From positions 2,294,001 through 2,358,000 of the forward strand of contig NZ_JAGVRK010000001.1 of NCBI RefSeq assembly GCF_018283675.1: a stretch of 64,000 bases of DNA, in the 5' to 3' direction. Below the pieces are notes generated by a model. It was not told the origin of the DNA. It saw nothing but the letters and a program-made list of their open reading frames with translations, and searched no databases. Shown here one piece after another: positions 27,604-37,571 of this stretch. The translations under genes were made by a program, and so were the position numbers. This DNA is from Metabacillus flavus (GTDB lineage Bacteria > Bacillota > Bacilli > Bacillales > Bacillaceae). Each line of letters begins with the position of its first letter. The first letter of the stretch is position 1.

Positions 27604-28200
27604 TTACTTACTGATAAATGCTTGAGTCCAGTAGTTTCCGTCCTTCACATAACCGACTCCGATATGAGTATAGGAAGAATTCAGGATATTGGCTCTATGA
27701 CCTGAACTGTTCATCCACGCTGTCATCACGGCCTGAGCACTTGTCTGGCCCTGTGCAATGTTCTCTCCAGCTGTCTTATATTTGATACCGAAGGTTTTCA
27801 TCATATTAAAAGGAGTTCCGAATGTGGGGCTGTTGTGGTCAAAATAATGGCGGTCGTGCATATCCTGAGATTTATATTTTGCTACTCTTGCTAACTCCCA
27901 ATCAACCGCAAGAGGCTTTAACCCTGCCTTCGCTCTCTCTTTGTTAACCAGGGAAACAACTTCTGCCTCAGTTGATGCCTCAACATTAGCAGGAATATTG
28001 ATCTTTTGGCCAGCTGTGATCTGGTCCGGGTTTTTCAGCTGAGGATTGGCCTGAACCAATTCAGATACACCTGTTTTTGTTTTAGCTGCTATTTTCCAAA
28101 GACTATCCCCTTTTACCACGGTGTATGTACTTGCTGCAGAGGCGGCTGCAGGCAAAATTAAGGATAATGCCAAAGCAGATGGAATCAATTTCTTTAACAC
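27604..28200 (-). CDS. Secreted LysM-CAP domain protein (YkwD/SafA-like)
   Basis: A 198-residue exported protein: Sec signal peptide at about 1-22 (ending AASA), one LysM peptidoglycan-binding domain at about 24-70 (YTVVKGDSLWKIAAKTKTG), and a C-terminal CAP/SCP domain (about 78-198) with the conserved histidine and tail GHRANILNSSYTHIGVGYV. CAP proteins of this type are common in Bacillus spores and walls, but the activity is not established. The start codon is GTG at 28200 with AGGGGG 7 bases upstream. Confidence 0.9.
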   Translation of the reverse strand: MLKKLIPSALALSLILPAAASAASTYTVVKGDSLWKIAAKTKTGVSELVQANPQLKNPDQITAGQKINIPANVEASTEAEVVSLVNKERAKAGLKPLAVDWELARVAKYKSQDMHDRHYFDHNSPTFGTPFNMMKTFGIKYKTAGENIAQGQTSAQAVMTAWMNSSGHRANILNSSYTHIGVGYVKDGNYWTQAFISK

Positions 28201-28308
28201 GATATTTCCCCCTGAATATGTATTTAGTTTTTTGTAACCCAGCTGATTACTCTTATAATTTAATTACATTCCAACGCCTCTATCAATCATCAATAATTGG
28301 TAAAAAGG

Positions 28309-28343
28309 CAAAAAAAAAAGAGAGGCCAGCAGCCCCTCCCTGT
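28309..28343 (-). terminator. Terminator of ppiB
   Basis: On the minus strand GAGGGGCTGCTGGCCTCTC forms a short GC-rich hairpin followed by about ten T. Confidence 0.75.
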
Positions 28344-28350
28344 TGAAATA

Positions 28351-28788
28351 TTACGCTTCGAACACTTCTACTTTTTCCATTTTGTCACCATTTTTCATGG
28401 CTTTCGCAGCCGCAACGTTTGATGTTACTTTACCGAAAACCGTGTGAACCCCGTTTAGATGAGGCTGTGGCTCATGTACAATGAAAAACTGGCTTCCGCC
28501 TGTGTTTTTTCCAGCATGTGCCATCGACAGGCTTCCCTCTTCGTGCTTATGCGGATTCCCTTCAGTTTCGCAATCAATGCTGTATCCAGGGCCGCCGGCA
28601 CCGGTTCCAGTAGGATCTCCTCCTTGTGAAACAAAACCAGGGATTACACGGTGAAATGTAACACCGTTATAAAATCCTTCGTTCGCCAATTTTTCAAAAT
28701 TAGCTACTGTATTAGGTGCTTCTGCAGGGAAAAGATCGAACTCGATTTTTTCTCCGTTTTCCATTTGTATGTATCCTTTTTTAGCCAT
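28351..28788 (-). CDS. ppiB: Peptidyl-prolyl cis-trans isomerase B (cyclophilin)
   Basis: A 145-residue cytosolic cyclophilin. The active-site segments [19 protein letters not shown] (Arg, Phe, Gln) and [20 protein letters not shown] (partial: [15 protein letters not shown]) are intact. It accelerates prolyl isomerisation in protein folding. The ATG at 28788 has AAAGGAG 8 bases upstream and gives the usual family length; earlier in-frame starts add an improbable hydrophobic extension. Confidence 0.96.
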   Translation of the reverse strand: MAKKGYIQMENGEKIEFDLFPAEAPNTVANFEKLANEGFYNGVTFHRVIPGFVSQGGDPTGTGAGGPGYSIDCETEGNPHKHEEGSLSMAHAGKNTGGSQFFIVHEPQPHLNGVHTVFGKVTSNVAAAKAMKNGDKMEKVEVFEA

Positions 28789-29029
28789 TGTAATCTCTCC
28801 TTTAGAGTTAATCAGCCATATTATAGCACAAAAGAAGAATGACATAAAAAGTGACGATTTTTCTCCAAGTGAAACTTTCTTCTCCCTCACTCCGTCTAAC
28901 GCTTTTGAAGTCCCTTATCCCGCCGGAAAATAGACTTTGGAAAAAAATATGCTATGACGTCCAAATGAAAACGGCTATAATGGTGTGGTGACCCGCAAGA
29001 TCTTTTTACCTTTAAAGGAGGGTATTTAC

Positions 29030-29914
29030 TTGAAGAAAGTATTTGCAGCGATGCTTGCCGCGTGCATGATCGCCGTTCCCCAGATCGGACTGGCAGATGC
29101 CGCTGTCGGGGATGTTATTGTTACGCTTGGAGAAAATCTTACTCCGGAGCAAAAACAAACCGTATTGCAGGATTTAAATGCACCAGAAGATGCCCAGACA
29201 GTTACGGTTTCAAACAAAGAAGAACATAAATATCTTGGCCAATATATTCCGAAAAGCCAAATTGGAACAAAAGCTCTCTCCTCTTCATCCATTACGATTG
29301 AAAAGGCAGGCTCTGGTCTTGAAGTAAAAACGAAAAACATTAATGTCATTACAGATGAAATGTATTTGAACGCACTAATGACAGCTGGTGTAAAGGATGC
29401 CAATGTTCAGGTTACTGCACCAATTGAAGTATCCGGAACCGCTGCTTTGACAGGTTTGATTAAAGCTTATGAAGTAAGCTCAGATGAAGTTATCCCTGAA
29501 GATGTTAAGCAAGTAGCAAACGAAGAACTGGTCACAACTTCAGAACTTGGCCAAAAACATGGCCAGGAAAACGCTTCTGCTCTTATGGCGAAGGTGAAAG
29601 AAGAAGTAGCAAAAAACGGCGTGCCGGCAAATGATGAAGAGCTGCGCACGATGATTGAAAATGCAGCAAAAGAACTTGGAATTACCTTAACCGAAGAAGA
29701 AATCAACAGCCTGATTTCATTGTTTAATAAAATGAAAGATGCCAATATTGATTGGAATCAGGTAAGCCAGCAGCTGGATCAGGCGAAAGAAAAGATTACG
29801 AAATTCCTTGATTCTGAGGAAGGTAAAAATTTTATCGACCAAGTTATTCAATTTTTCGCTGCCTTGTGGAACGCCATTGTCTCGATTTTCACCGGCGGAC
29901 AGCAAAACGCATAA
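29030..29914 (+). CDS. ypuA: DUF1002 exported protein YpuA
   Basis: A 294-residue secreted or surface protein. A signal peptide covers about residues 1-25 (MKKVFAAMLAACMIAVPQIG), followed by the DUF1002 domain (VTLGENLTPEQKQTVLQDL, later VTAPIEVSGTAALTGLIKAY) and an acidic helical C-terminal part ending in an amphipathic IQFFAALWNAIVSIFTGG. B. subtilis ypuA responds to envelope stress through sigma-M; no such promoter was sought successfully here. The start is TTG at 29030 with a near-perfect AAAGGAGG site. Function unknown. Confidence 0.88.
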   Translation: MKKVFAAMLAACMIAVPQIGLADAAVGDVIVTLGENLTPEQKQTVLQDLNAPEDAQTVTVSNKEEHKYLGQYIPKSQIGTKALSSSSITIEKAGSGLEVKTKNINVITDEMYLNALMTAGVKDANVQVTAPIEVSGTAALTGLIKAYEVSSDEVIPEDVKQVANEELVTTSELGQKHGQENASALMAKVKEEVAKNGVPANDEELRTMIENAAKELGITLTEEEINSLISLFNKMKDANIDWNQVSQQLDQAKEKITKFLDSEEGKNFIDQVIQFFAALWNAIVSIFTGGQQNA

Positions 29915-29921
29915 TAAACGG

Positions 29922-29962
29922 AAGAAACCCCCAGGCAAACCACTGCCTGGGGGATTTCTTTG
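29922..29962 (+). terminator. Terminator of ypuA
   Basis: GAAACCCCCAGGCA and TGCCTGGGGGATTTC form a long stem with a 6-base loop, followed by TTTG; usable on both strands. Confidence 0.92.
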
Positions 29963-30032
29963 CTTATTTATTATCGAAAACCCAATATTTATTATCGATA
30001 ATCTATAATCTGACAAATTTTGTCACATCCAA

Positions 30033-31349
30033 TTACCTTACCTTCGCTGACAGCGGAAGGTCAAGCTTCAGCAGATCCTCAAACGATTCTCTTCTGATAA
30101 CAAGCTGAGCTTCTCCATTCTCTACAAAAACGACTGGCGGTCTGGCAATCCGGTTGTAATTATTCGCCATTGAATATCCGTAAGCCCCCGTGCAGAAAAC
30201 AGCCAGCAGATCCCCCGCCGAGGTTTCAGGAAGTTCGATATCCCATAAAAGCATGTCACCGCTTTCGCAGCATTTGCCTGCTATGGAAACTTCTTTCGAA
30301 CAGGCGTCATTCATTCGGTTTGCAAGGGCAGCTTCATATTTTGCCTGATACAGAGCCGGGCGGATGTTATCACTCATTCCGCCATCTACTGCAATGTATT
30401 CGCGGATGTTTGGAACTTCCTTCCTTGAGCCGATGGTGTACAAAGTAGTACCGGCATCCCCTACAAGCGAACGGCCAGGCTCAATCCATATTTCCGGAAT
30501 TTCCATCTCAAGAAGCTTGGACTGTGCTTTTACCGCTTGAATCATTTGTTCAACATAAGAAGCAGGATGAAGAGGCTCGTCTTCTGAGGTATAGCGGATT
30601 CCAAAGCCTCCGCCGAGGTTTACAACCGATGGGACGAAGCCAAAAGATCCCTTCCACTCTTTTATTTTCTTGAAAATCTTTTCTGCAGCGAGGACAAACC
30701 CTGCCCCATCAAAGATTTGAGACCCAATATGGCAGTGAACGCCCAAAAGGTTAAAGCTTGAATCGGCAAGCACAATTTCCATTGCACGCTCAATCTGCCC
30801 GTTCTGCAGGTCAAAACCGAATTTGGAATCCTCCTGCCCTGTTGTTATGTAATCGTGAGTGTGGGCTTCAACTCCAGGAGTGACACGGAGCAGGACAGAA
30901 ACCGTCTGCTTGTTAACCTTTGCAAGTTCTGCTATGAGATGGATTTCATAGAAGTTGTCGACCACGATGCAGCCAATGCCTGCCTCCATCGCCATTTTGA
31001 GCTCTTCTTCACTCTTATTGTTCCCGTGGAAATGAATTTTTTCCGGAGAAAAACCTGCTCGTAAAGCTGTATAAAGTTCTCCTGCAGATACAACATCCAG
31101 GGAAAGGCCTTCTTCCTGTACAAGCTGAAACATAGCAACAGATGAGAATGCCTTACTGGCATATGCTACCTGAGCTTTGACGTTTTCATTCTCAAAAGCC
31201 TGTTTAAATTGGCGGGCGCGCTTGCGGATCAGTTCCACATCGTACACATATACAGGCGTACCGTATTGCTCGGCAATTGCGACTGTGTCGACTCCGCCGA
31301 TTTCGAGATGACCCAAATTGTTAATTTTGCTCGTACCGTGTAGATACAC
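30033..31349 (-). CDS. lysA: Diaminopimelate decarboxylase
   Basis: A 438-residue PLP enzyme that decarboxylates meso-diaminopimelate to L-lysine, the last step of lysine synthesis. The PLP lysine lies in QVAYASKAFSS, the glycine-rich phosphate loop in NLGGGFGIRY, the catalytic cysteine region in GKCCESGDML and the conserved tyrosine in GAYGYSMANNYN. It begins with GTG at 31349 with AGAGGGA 7-8 bases upstream. It follows the spoVA operon as in B. subtilis, separated by a terminator. Confidence 0.97.
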   Translation of the reverse strand: MYLHGTSKINNLGHLEIGGVDTVAIAEQYGTPVYVYDVELIRKRARQFKQAFENENVKAQVAYASKAFSSVAMFQLVQEEGLSLDVVSAGELYTALRAGFSPEKIHFHGNNKSEEELKMAMEAGIGCIVVDNFYEIHLIAELAKVNKQTVSVLLRVTPGVEAHTHDYITTGQEDSKFGFDLQNGQIERAMEIVLADSSFNLLGVHCHIGSQIFDGAGFVLAAEKIFKKIKEWKGSFGFVPSVVNLGGGFGIRYTSEDEPLHPASYVEQMIQAVKAQSKLLEMEIPEIWIEPGRSLVGDAGTTLYTIGSRKEVPNIREYIAVDGGMSDNIRPALYQAKYEAALANRMNDACSKEVSIAGKCCESGDMLLWDIELPETSAGDLLAVFCTGAYGYSMANNYNRIARPPVVFVENGEAQLVIRRESFEDLLKLDLPLSAKVR

Positions 31350-31471
31350 CGTTCATTCCCTCTTTCTATCTGCAATAAAGTGAATCCCTCATCATTGTCA
31401 TTCCCAGCCTGTCATTTCTTTTTTATAGTCCTGAGGCGGGGACGGTTATGCCCGTTTATGCCCGATAAAGG

Positions 31472-31512
31472 AAAAAAGCAGCCAACAACATACGGTTATC
31501 AACTGCTTTTTG
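31472..31512 (-). terminator. Terminator of the spoVA operon
   Basis: AAAAAAGCAG and CTGCTTTTT flank an AT-rich arm; the minus strand runs into TTTTTTCC. Confidence 0.65.
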
Positions 31513-31576
31513 TAAAAGCCCTTTAAAGAATTAAACATACATTATCACAATTATTGGCAGGATTCAATGCTCATTT

Positions 31577-33052
31577 TTATTTGCGTTGTCTCATGATGTC
31601 CTGAGGATGAACGATGCTTGGCCGCAGCTTCGCTCCCGGCACAGAGGTGCGAATCGCGATCTGTTTAAAAGCGGCAGCGTTAAATGGAAGAAACGGCCAC
31701 AAGTAAGGAGTATTCAGTGTTTTTGTTGATGCAAGGTACAAAATAAAAGCGGTCACACCAATAATAAATCCCTTCACATGGAAAATAGCGGTTACTGCGA
31801 GCAGCAGCAGACGGACAATCTTGTTGGCGACGCTAAGTTCATAGCTTGGTGTTGTGAAGCTCCCGATTGCTGCAATGGAAACATATAAAATGACTTCGGG
31901 GACAAACAATCCGACGTCAATAGCAATTTGTCCGATTAGTACTGCCGCAATCAGTCCCATGGCTGTAGATAGAGCGGTTGGAGTATGGATGGCTGCCATC
32001 CGCAGGAATTCAATTCCGAAATCCGCTAAAAAAATTTGAGCAACGGCAGGAATGTTCGTCTGCTCATTTGGTCCTACGAACGATAAGCTTTTTGGGAGCA
32101 GCGACGGTTCCAGGATAAATAGAAACCAGAAGGGCAGCAGAAATGTGGAAGATAAGATGCCCAGAAAACGAATCCAGCGCAAAAATGTTCCAATTGCTGG
32201 AGCCTGGCGATATTCCTCCGCATGCTGAACGTGATGGAAGAGTGTGGTAGGAGTAATGATGACGCTCGGAGAAGTGTCTACGATCACAATGACATGACCT
32301 TCTACTAAATGATTTGCTGCCACATCCGCTCTTTCTGTATACCGAACCATAGGAAATGGATTGAATCCCTGTTTCACAAGAAATTCTTCAACCGTTTTAT
32401 CTCCCATCGTAATTCCATCTACTTGAATCTCCTTTAATTCTTTTTTGATCAGATCAACCAGGTCTTTGCTTGCAATATCCTCTATATATGCAACACATAC
32501 ATCCGTCTTAGAGCGTTCTCCAACTTTAATTAACTCATATCTCAGCCGCTCATCGCGCACCCGTCTTCTGATTAAAGCTGTGTTGACTATTATGTTCTCG
32601 ACAAAACCGTCCCTCGCTCCCCTGACGACCTTCTCCGTATCAGGTTCTTCCGGGTTCCTTCCAGGATAGCTCCGAACATCTACTACAAGAGCGTAGTCTG
32701 CGCCCTCAAGCATGATGGCAACGAGTCCAGACAGAACTTCTGTAACTGTTTTTTGAATGGTTTGTACTTTCGTTACCTGCTGATGAACGAGGCGGTTCTC
32801 AACAATTTCCTTAAACTTATCCAGATCCTGGTCCGTGTCATTGATCTCAGAAAGTGCCGTCAGCAAAAGCATCAGATACTGGGAGTCGCATAAACCCGTT
32901 ACATAGTAAAGATTGACTCCCTTGCCCATGATGGTAAATTTTCTTACCCCCAGGTCAAAGCTCGTTCCCATCCCAACGTATTCTTTAAAATAGTTTTCAT
33001 TTTCATAAAGCTTGGGTGAAATCGGCGATTCACTCTTTAGATTTCCGGGCAT
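31577..33052 (-). CDS. spoVAF: Stage V sporulation protein AF (GerA-family A subunit-like)
   Basis: A 491-residue inner spore membrane protein homologous to germinant receptor A subunits. The hydrophilic N-terminal half (1 to about 270, with [21 protein letters not shown]) is followed by four to five transmembrane helices and a cytosolic tail. SpoVAF modulates germination together with YqhR-type partners in B. subtilis. It overlaps the end of spoVAEA by 23 bp and is the last gene of the operon. Confidence 0.93.
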   Translation of the reverse strand: MPGNLKSESPISPKLYENENYFKEYVGMGTSFDLGVRKFTIMGKGVNLYYVTGLCDSQYLMLLLTALSEINDTDQDLDKFKEIVENRLVHQQVTKVQTIQKTVTEVLSGLVAIMLEGADYALVVDVRSYPGRNPEEPDTEKVVRGARDGFVENIIVNTALIRRRVRDERLRYELIKVGERSKTDVCVAYIEDIASKDLVDLIKKELKEIQVDGITMGDKTVEEFLVKQGFNPFPMVRYTERADVAANHLVEGHVIVIVDTSPSVIITPTTLFHHVQHAEEYRQAPAIGTFLRWIRFLGILSSTFLLPFWFLFILEPSLLPKSLSFVGPNEQTNIPAVAQIFLADFGIEFLRMAAIHTPTALSTAMGLIAAVLIGQIAIDVGLFVPEVILYVSIAAIGSFTTPSYELSVANKIVRLLLLAVTAIFHVKGFIIGVTAFILYLASTKTLNTPYLWPFLPFNAAAFKQIAIRTSVPGAKLRPSIVHPQDIMRQRK

Positions 33053-33608
33053 CTATCCCATTCCTTTCCAAAATAAGTTCAGCCGCCTTCATTGTTATCG
33101 GCGCCCCTCTTCTGACATCATCTCTTCTGGCCATTTTTCCTATGTCGCCTATGCCAACTATGATTGGAATGTCGAGCCGGTCCAGACTATAGACTGTATC
33201 GCCGTTAATTCTTCCGTCATCCAGTTCCTGAATCCCGCTTTTATCGACTCCACGCCCGGTCAGTTCCCCATCGCGGTCTATACATACATCAACTCTTGCC
33301 CAATCTGATTGTCTCGTTTTAGCAGCGACTGCGATGACGCCCAGCACCTGAATGGACGGGTGCCTGGCCACATACATCATTGCCTTCTCCCCGGGGCCTT
33401 CACCAGGCATTCCGCAATCATCAAATAGAACAAAGACCGGATCATATGGTGTTTGCAGGATCAAAGCGACCAATTCTTTCCCTGTAAGTAACGATGGATT
33501 TCCCTGGGACTGCGAAATCCAGCGCCCGCCTATCTGCTCGGCTGTATAGGCGATGGTTTTGGCCGCGTAAACGTCTCCATCTGTCACCAATATGACCTTC
33601 CTTTTCAT
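33030..33608 (-). CDS. spoVAEA: Stage V sporulation protein AEA
   Basis: A 192-residue soluble protein, beginning [20 protein letters not shown], with a conserved [20 protein letters not shown] segment. In Bacillus it is a spore protein encoded within the spoVA operon but it is not essential for dipicolinate uptake. It starts 9 bp after spoVAEB. Confidence 0.92.
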   Translation of the reverse strand: MKRKVILVTDGDVYAAKTIAYTAEQIGGRWISQSQGNPSLLTGKELVALILQTPYDPVFVLFDDCGMPGEGPGEKAMMYVARHPSIQVLGVIAVAAKTRQSDWARVDVCIDRDGELTGRGVDKSGIQELDDGRINGDTVYSLDRLDIPIIVGIGDIGKMARRDDVRRGAPITMKAAELILERNGIDARKSKE

Positions 33609-33617
33609 GAGTGCATC

Positions 33618-33968
33618 CTACCCCTTCGGTTTAAAGATAACCGCTACGATAAAGGCGAAAAGTATTGCAGATGAGATACCCGCTGACGTCAGTTCAAATA
33701 TTCCCATAGCAATTCCGATAAACCCATGTTCATCCGCCTGCTCCATCGCTCCATGCAGGAGGGAATGTCCGAACGATGTGATCGGCACAGTCGCTCCAGC
33801 TCCAGCAAAATCGATAAAGTTATCATATATCCCAAACCCATCGAGAATCGCCCCGATTACAACAAAGGAACTCATTACATGAGCTGGGGTCAATTTGAAC
33901 TTATCCAAAAGAATTTGCCCCACCACACAAATCAATCCTCCGCAAACGAATGCGAGTACATATTCCAT
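33618..33968 (-). CDS. spoVAEB: Stage V sporulation protein AEB (SpoVAE), dipicolinate channel component
   Basis: A 116-residue membrane protein with about four hydrophobic helices and the conserved [18 protein letters not shown] loop, closely related to the loop in SpoVAC. The ATG at 33968 is chosen: GGAGGG lies 8 bases upstream and the length equals that of B. subtilis SpoVAEB. Its first base is the last base of the spoVAD stop codon. With SpoVAC it forms membrane parts of the DPA channel. Confidence 0.93.
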   Translation of the reverse strand: MEYVLAFVCGGLICVVGQILLDKFKLTPAHVMSSFVVIGAILDGFGIYDNFIDFAGAGATVPITSFGHSLLHGAMEQADEHGFIGIAMGIFELTSAGISSAILFAFIVAVIFKPKG

Positions 33969-34987
33969 CACGCCATCCCTCCTGCAGTTCGTTCAAACAC
34001 TACTCCGTGAGCAATGGTTGGAATCGATTCCTTTTGCTGAATCATTGTCGGGCTTAGCAGTGCTCCTGTCGCGACTACAAGAACACGATTCAGATTTCCA
34101 GCCTTCATTTCATTAAAAATATGACCGTAAGTAACAACTGCTGAGCAGGCACACCCGCTTCCTCCAGCAAATACATTCTGATCAGGACGGTACACAAGAA
34201 GACCGCAATCCTGATGCTTTGATGAAATCTGAATGCCTTCTTCTTTAAGGAGGTCGATTAGGATCGGGCTTCCGACTCCGGACAAGTCACCTGTTAAAAT
34301 CAAATCATAATCTTCCGGTGTCCGGTTCATGTCTTCCAAATGCCGCTGTATTGTATCGGCTGCTGCGGGTGCCATAGCAGAACCCATGTCGTTCGCATCC
34401 TTTATTCCTAAATCCTGCACTTTACCGATAGTGGCAGCTGTAATCCGGATTTCACTGGGCTCATTTGTAATAAGCATGGCACCAGACCCGGTTACGGTTG
34501 ATGTGGATGTATCCGGCTTCTGTCCGCCATATTCAGTAGGATTTCTAAATTGGCGCTCAGCAGTTGCATTATGACTGCTTGTTGCAGCAATCACCTTGTT
34601 AGCATATCCTCCGTCGACGAGCAAAGATCCAAGTGCTGCGGTCTCCATCGATGTGGAGCATGCTCCGAACATACAAATAAATGGAATTCCCATGTGCCTT
34701 GCAGTATAGTTTGAGGTTACATTTTGATTCAATAAATCCCCGGCAAGCATAAAGTCAATCTGGTCTGCATTTAAGCCTGCTTTACTCAGTGAATGGCCAA
34801 TGGCCTGCTCCATCAGTTTGCGCTCCGCAAGCTCCCAGTTGTCTGCCCCGCAATGAAGGTCATCATGTGTTTCATCAAAAAGATTGCCAAGAGGGCCTTT
34901 CGCTTCTTTCGGTCCGACTGCCGTTCCGACGGAGGTGACAAATACATTATTTTGAAAAATCCAGGTTTGCTTTCCAGTCAGTTTCAT
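33968..34987 (-). CDS. spoVAD: Stage V sporulation protein AD, DPA-binding protein
   Basis: A 339-residue protein with a beta-ketoacyl synthase-like (thiolase) fold that binds dipicolinic acid at the inner spore membrane. Recognisable parts are [28 protein letters not shown] and the C-terminal [14 protein letters not shown]. It has no membrane helix and works with SpoVAC and SpoVAEB in DPA uptake. AAGGAGG lies 8 bases before the ATG. Confidence 0.96.
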   Translation of the reverse strand: MKLTGKQTWIFQNNVFVTSVGTAVGPKEAKGPLGNLFDETHDDLHCGADNWELAERKLMEQAIGHSLSKAGLNADQIDFMLAGDLLNQNVTSNYTARHMGIPFICMFGACSTSMETAALGSLLVDGGYANKVIAATSSHNATAERQFRNPTEYGGQKPDTSTSTVTGSGAMLITNEPSEIRITAATIGKVQDLGIKDANDMGSAMAPAAADTIQRHLEDMNRTPEDYDLILTGDLSGVGSPILIDLLKEEGIQISSKHQDCGLLVYRPDQNVFAGGSGCACSAVVTYGHIFNEMKAGNLNRVLVVATGALLSPTMIQQKESIPTIAHGVVFERTAGGMA

Positions 34988-34999
34988 GACTTATCCTCC

Positions 35000-35455
35000 T
35001 TACGATCCTATCAGCATGCCGAAGAAATAGCGGATAATTCCTACGATATAAGCGGCTACTGTACCGAATACGATGACACTTCCCGCAAGCTTGAACATAT
35101 TTGTTGCAACTCCAAGCACTAATCCTTCACTTTTATGCTCAAGGGCTGCACTCGTCATTGAGTTTGCAAATCCAGTAACCGGAACCGCAGATCCTGCACC
35201 TGCAAACTGGCCGATCCGGTCATAGATTCCAATTCCCGTTAACACGGCGGAAATAAGAATTAAGGTTGCTACCGTAGGATTTCCGACCGTATCCTCTGTG
35301 AAATTGAAAAAGGTCATATAGAAATTGCTGATGGCCTGGCCTATGACACAAATAATCCCGCCGACGACAAAAGCTTTGACACAATTTAGAAAGTAATTCG
35401 GCTTCGGCTGATAAGCTTTAATGTTATCTGAATAATGATCTTTTAGCTTTGACAT
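35000..35455 (-). CDS. spoVAC: Stage V sporulation protein AC, mechanosensitive DPA channel
   Basis: A 151-residue polytopic membrane protein with the FVVGGIICVIGQAI and GQFAGAGSAVPVTGFANSM segments characteristic of SpoVAC, the channel component that opens for DPA release in germination. The ATG at 35455 has AAAGGAGG 6 bases upstream. Confidence 0.95.
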   Translation of the reverse strand: MSKLKDHYSDNIKAYQPKPNYFLNCVKAFVVGGIICVIGQAISNFYMTFFNFTEDTVGNPTVATLILISAVLTGIGIYDRIGQFAGAGSAVPVTGFANSMTSAALEHKSEGLVLGVATNMFKLAGSVIVFGTVAAYIVGIIRYFFGMLIGS

Positions 35456-35468
35456 TCTGTTTCCTCCT

Positions 35469-35891
35469 TTACTGATCCACAAAAAATATCCAATGATAGA
35501 GCGATCCGCATACTTTACCGAGTACGATGGCCATAAGCATGATCAGAATCTGTTCAGCAATGCCAATTCGTTTTGCAAGAATCGGCAGTACATTCAGCAC
35601 CTCAGTAAGGGCTGCTGCCAAAAGACCAATGAACATTCCATCCATTAACCCAATTGGCACCGAGAAAAATGAGGGAAGATTCAAAACTGTATTTCTCAAG
35701 CTCATCCATCCGCCTGCTGCTGCACCGGTCACCACGCTCCATTCGTATGTTTGAATAAAGGTCATTGTTTTCGTCAGCTGGCTCAGCCTGGGAATAATCC
35801 CAAGAACAGCAAGAAATGCAACAAATCCCGCTCCGACAGCGAAGCCCCAGGATAAACCCAAAAAAATAATGAACAGCATGCTAATGATCAT
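35469..35891 (-). CDS. spoVAB: Stage V sporulation protein AB
   Basis: A 140-residue membrane protein with about four transmembrane helices and the conserved VAFLAVLGIIPRLSQLTKT segment. Its role within the SpoVA complex is not defined. The first ATG overlaps the spoVAA stop by 11 bp; an ATG four codons later is the alternative. Confidence 0.93.
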   Translation of the reverse strand: MIISMLFIIFLGLSWGFAVGAGFVAFLAVLGIIPRLSQLTKTMTFIQTYEWSVVTGAAAGGWMSLRNTVLNLPSFFSVPIGLMDGMFIGLLAAALTEVLNVLPILAKRIGIAEQILIMLMAIVLGKVCGSLYHWIFFVDQ

Positions 35892-36507
35892 GCAGTTTTT
35901 TCACACTTTCTTTGTTTTCATTCATTGCAACGTATTGATCCAAATCCATTTGATACTTGAACATCTCGACTTCAAGCGGACTCGGTTCTTCATTAATGCG
36001 TTTTTTAAACACATGATTAAAAAATAAAATCATTCCCAGTCCCAAACCTATGGAATAAGGAATTTGGAGCAGCAGCGGTTTTTCAAGTCTGTGGCCTGTC
36101 AGCATGAAGTACAGCTTTTGATGCACCGCCTGCATGCTCACATCCTCGTGAAAATTGATGATGGCCATTGCGGCTCCAACAAACAGAAGCATCCAAACGA
36201 GAATTAAATAAATGAGCTTCCTCTTTTTTCTCTCGTAAACAATTTCCACAACTGTTTGCGTTGGGCCGATGGATTGGATTTCTGCATTCGGCTCTGCTCT
36301 TCTGATCATTTTAATGACATGCATAACATCCACAACGACCATATTCCGGTCCCCGGCCGTCACTTTATATACATCAATTTTTTTTAATGAAGAATCTTCC
36401 TCCGAATCGATTACCTGAGCTAAATCCGCTAAAACTAAGGACGTCTCAGGGGCCGTTTGAATCCGATGCCTCAGCCTTATGTAAACCGTTTTAGCCACTT
36501 TCTTCAC
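35881..36507 (-). CDS. spoVAA: Stage V sporulation protein AA
   Basis: A 208-residue protein: an N-terminal soluble domain (1 to about 105) and two transmembrane helices, the second within LLQIPYSIGLGLGMILFFNH, followed by the conserved KRINEEPSPLEVEMFKYQ tail. First gene of the spoVA operon, transcribed in the forespore. The start codon is a GTG at 36507 with only a weak GGGAT upstream, so the precise N-terminus is uncertain. Confidence 0.9.
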   Translation of the reverse strand: MKKVAKTVYIRLRHRIQTAPETSLVLADLAQVIDSEEDSSLKKIDVYKVTAGDRNMVVVDVMHVIKMIRRAEPNAEIQSIGPTQTVVEIVYERKKRKLIYLILVWMLLFVGAAMAIINFHEDVSMQAVHQKLYFMLTGHRLEKPLLLQIPYSIGLGLGMILFFNHVFKKRINEEPSPLEVEMFKYQMDLDQYVAMNENKESVKKLHDH

Positions 36508-36534
36508 ATCCCATGATGATACTCAGTGTATAAG

Positions 36535-36565
36535 TAGTATGCTATGTACGTCCTTTAAACATGCA
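36535..36565 (-). promoter_or_regulatory. Candidate sigma-G promoter of the spoVA operon
   Basis: On the minus strand TGCATG (36560-36565) and CATACTA (36535-36541) are 18 bp apart. The -10 is an exact sigma-G consensus and the -35 matches TGAATR at five of six positions. Known sigma-G control of spoVA supports it. Confidence 0.7.
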
Positions 36566-36762
36566 GACAGAGCTTATATACACAAATTACCATTTAAACA
36601 AAAAGCTGTCTTCGTAAACTTCGCTTCAGTGAATGGCTAATTCACGCTCCCTCCCCGCACTAAGCGCCTGCGCGTCCCATTTGTCTGGCTGCTCCAAAGG
36701 AGTCTCGCCATCAGCTCCAATCAGCCTAAACAGTTTTAGTTCATCTAAATTAGAAACGAGCA
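36566..36762. other. Spacer between sigF and spoVA, no gene seen
   Basis: I see no supported coding sequence or conserved RNA. It contains only the 5' flank of the spoVA promoter and the 3' flank of the sigF terminator, which keep the two forespore operons separate. Confidence 0.6.
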
Positions 36763-36800
36763 CAAAAAAAAGCAAATCCAGAGGATTCACTTTTTTTGCG
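36763..36800 (-). terminator. Terminator of the spoIIA operon
   Basis: On the minus strand GCAAAAAAAG and the complementary CTTTTTTTTG flank a small AATCC-TCT-GGATT hairpin. The stem is short but followed by a long T run. Confidence 0.6.
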
Positions 36801-36801
36801 G

Positions 36802-37560
36802 CTATCCGCCCATCAGACTTTTCATCTGACTTAATATTTTCTTTTCCAGTCTCGATACTTGAACCTGTGATATCCCAAGCCTCTCTGCCACTTCAGATTG
36901 AGTCTGATCTTTATAGTACCTCAAATACACAATCAGTTTTTCTCTTTCATCGAGGCCCTCGATCGCTTCCTTTAGGACAATTTTATCAAACCATTTTGAA
37001 TCGGTATGATCCGCTATTTGATCAAGCAATGTGATGGGATCCCCATCGTTTTCATAAACTGTTTCATGAATGGAGGAAGGAGCTCTGACAGCTTCTTGTG
37101 CTAAAACAACCTCTTCAGGTGATATCTCAAGATGAGCAGCAATTTCTGTGACTGTCGGCACCTTGCCCAATGTTTTGGATAATTCGTCCTTTGCACGCCT
37201 GATTTTATTTCCAAGCTCTTTAAGCGACCGGCTGACCTTTACCGTTCCGTCATCCCGTATAAAGCGCTGAATTTCACCGATAATCATCGGCACCGCATAC
37301 GTAGAGAACCGGACATCGTAGGACAAATCAAATTTATCTACTGATTTAAGAAGGCCGATGCAGCCAATCTGAAAAAGATCATCCGGCTCATAGCCGCGGT
37401 TTAAAAATCTTTGGACGACCGACCAGACGAGTCTCATGTTGCGCTGAACGATTGTGTCCCTCGCTTGCTGGTCACCCTGCTGACTTTTTAAAATCAGCTC
37501 TTTCACCTCGTGGTCTTTTAACTGAACGTTCTTCTGTTCGTTCTTAACCTCCACATCCAT
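36802..37560 (-). CDS. sigF: Forespore-specific sigma factor SigF
   Basis: A 252-residue sigma-70 family protein, the first compartment-specific sigma factor of sporulation. Region 2 contains RNMRLVWSVVQRFLNRGYEPDDLFQIGCIG (partial: EPDDLFQIGCIG) and FSTYAVPMIIGEIQRF; region 4 ends with DQTQSEVAERLGISQVQVSR. It is held inactive by SpoIIAB, whose gene lies 11 bp upstream. GGAGAC lies 5 bases before the ATG. Confidence 0.97.
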   Translation of the reverse strand: MDVEVKNEQKNVQLKDHEVKELILKSQQGDQQARDTIVQRNMRLVWSVVQRFLNRGYEPDDLFQIGCIGLLKSVDKFDLSYDVRFSTYAVPMIIGEIQRFIRDDGTVKVSRSLKELGNKIRRAKDELSKTLGKVPTVTEIAAHLEISPEEVVLAQEAVRAPSSIHETVYENDGDPITLLDQIADHTDSKWFDKIVLKEAIEGLDEREKLIVYLRYYKDQTQSEVAERLGISQVQVSRLEKKILSQMKSLMGG

Positions 37561-37571
37561 GGCTCGTCTCC

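Noticed and set aside
28985-29029. Upstream GTG/ATG start for ypuA
   Set aside because: It would spoil the signal peptide; the TTG at 29030 has a near-perfect ribosome site.
31441-31470. Direct repeat TTATGCCCG/TTTATGCCCG near lysA
   Set aside because: Only two short copies, with no link to a lysine riboswitch or other regulator.
31577-33052. Germinant receptor A subunit (gerA type)
   Set aside because: It resembles GerAA but lies last in the spoVA operon without B and C subunits, which identifies SpoVAF.
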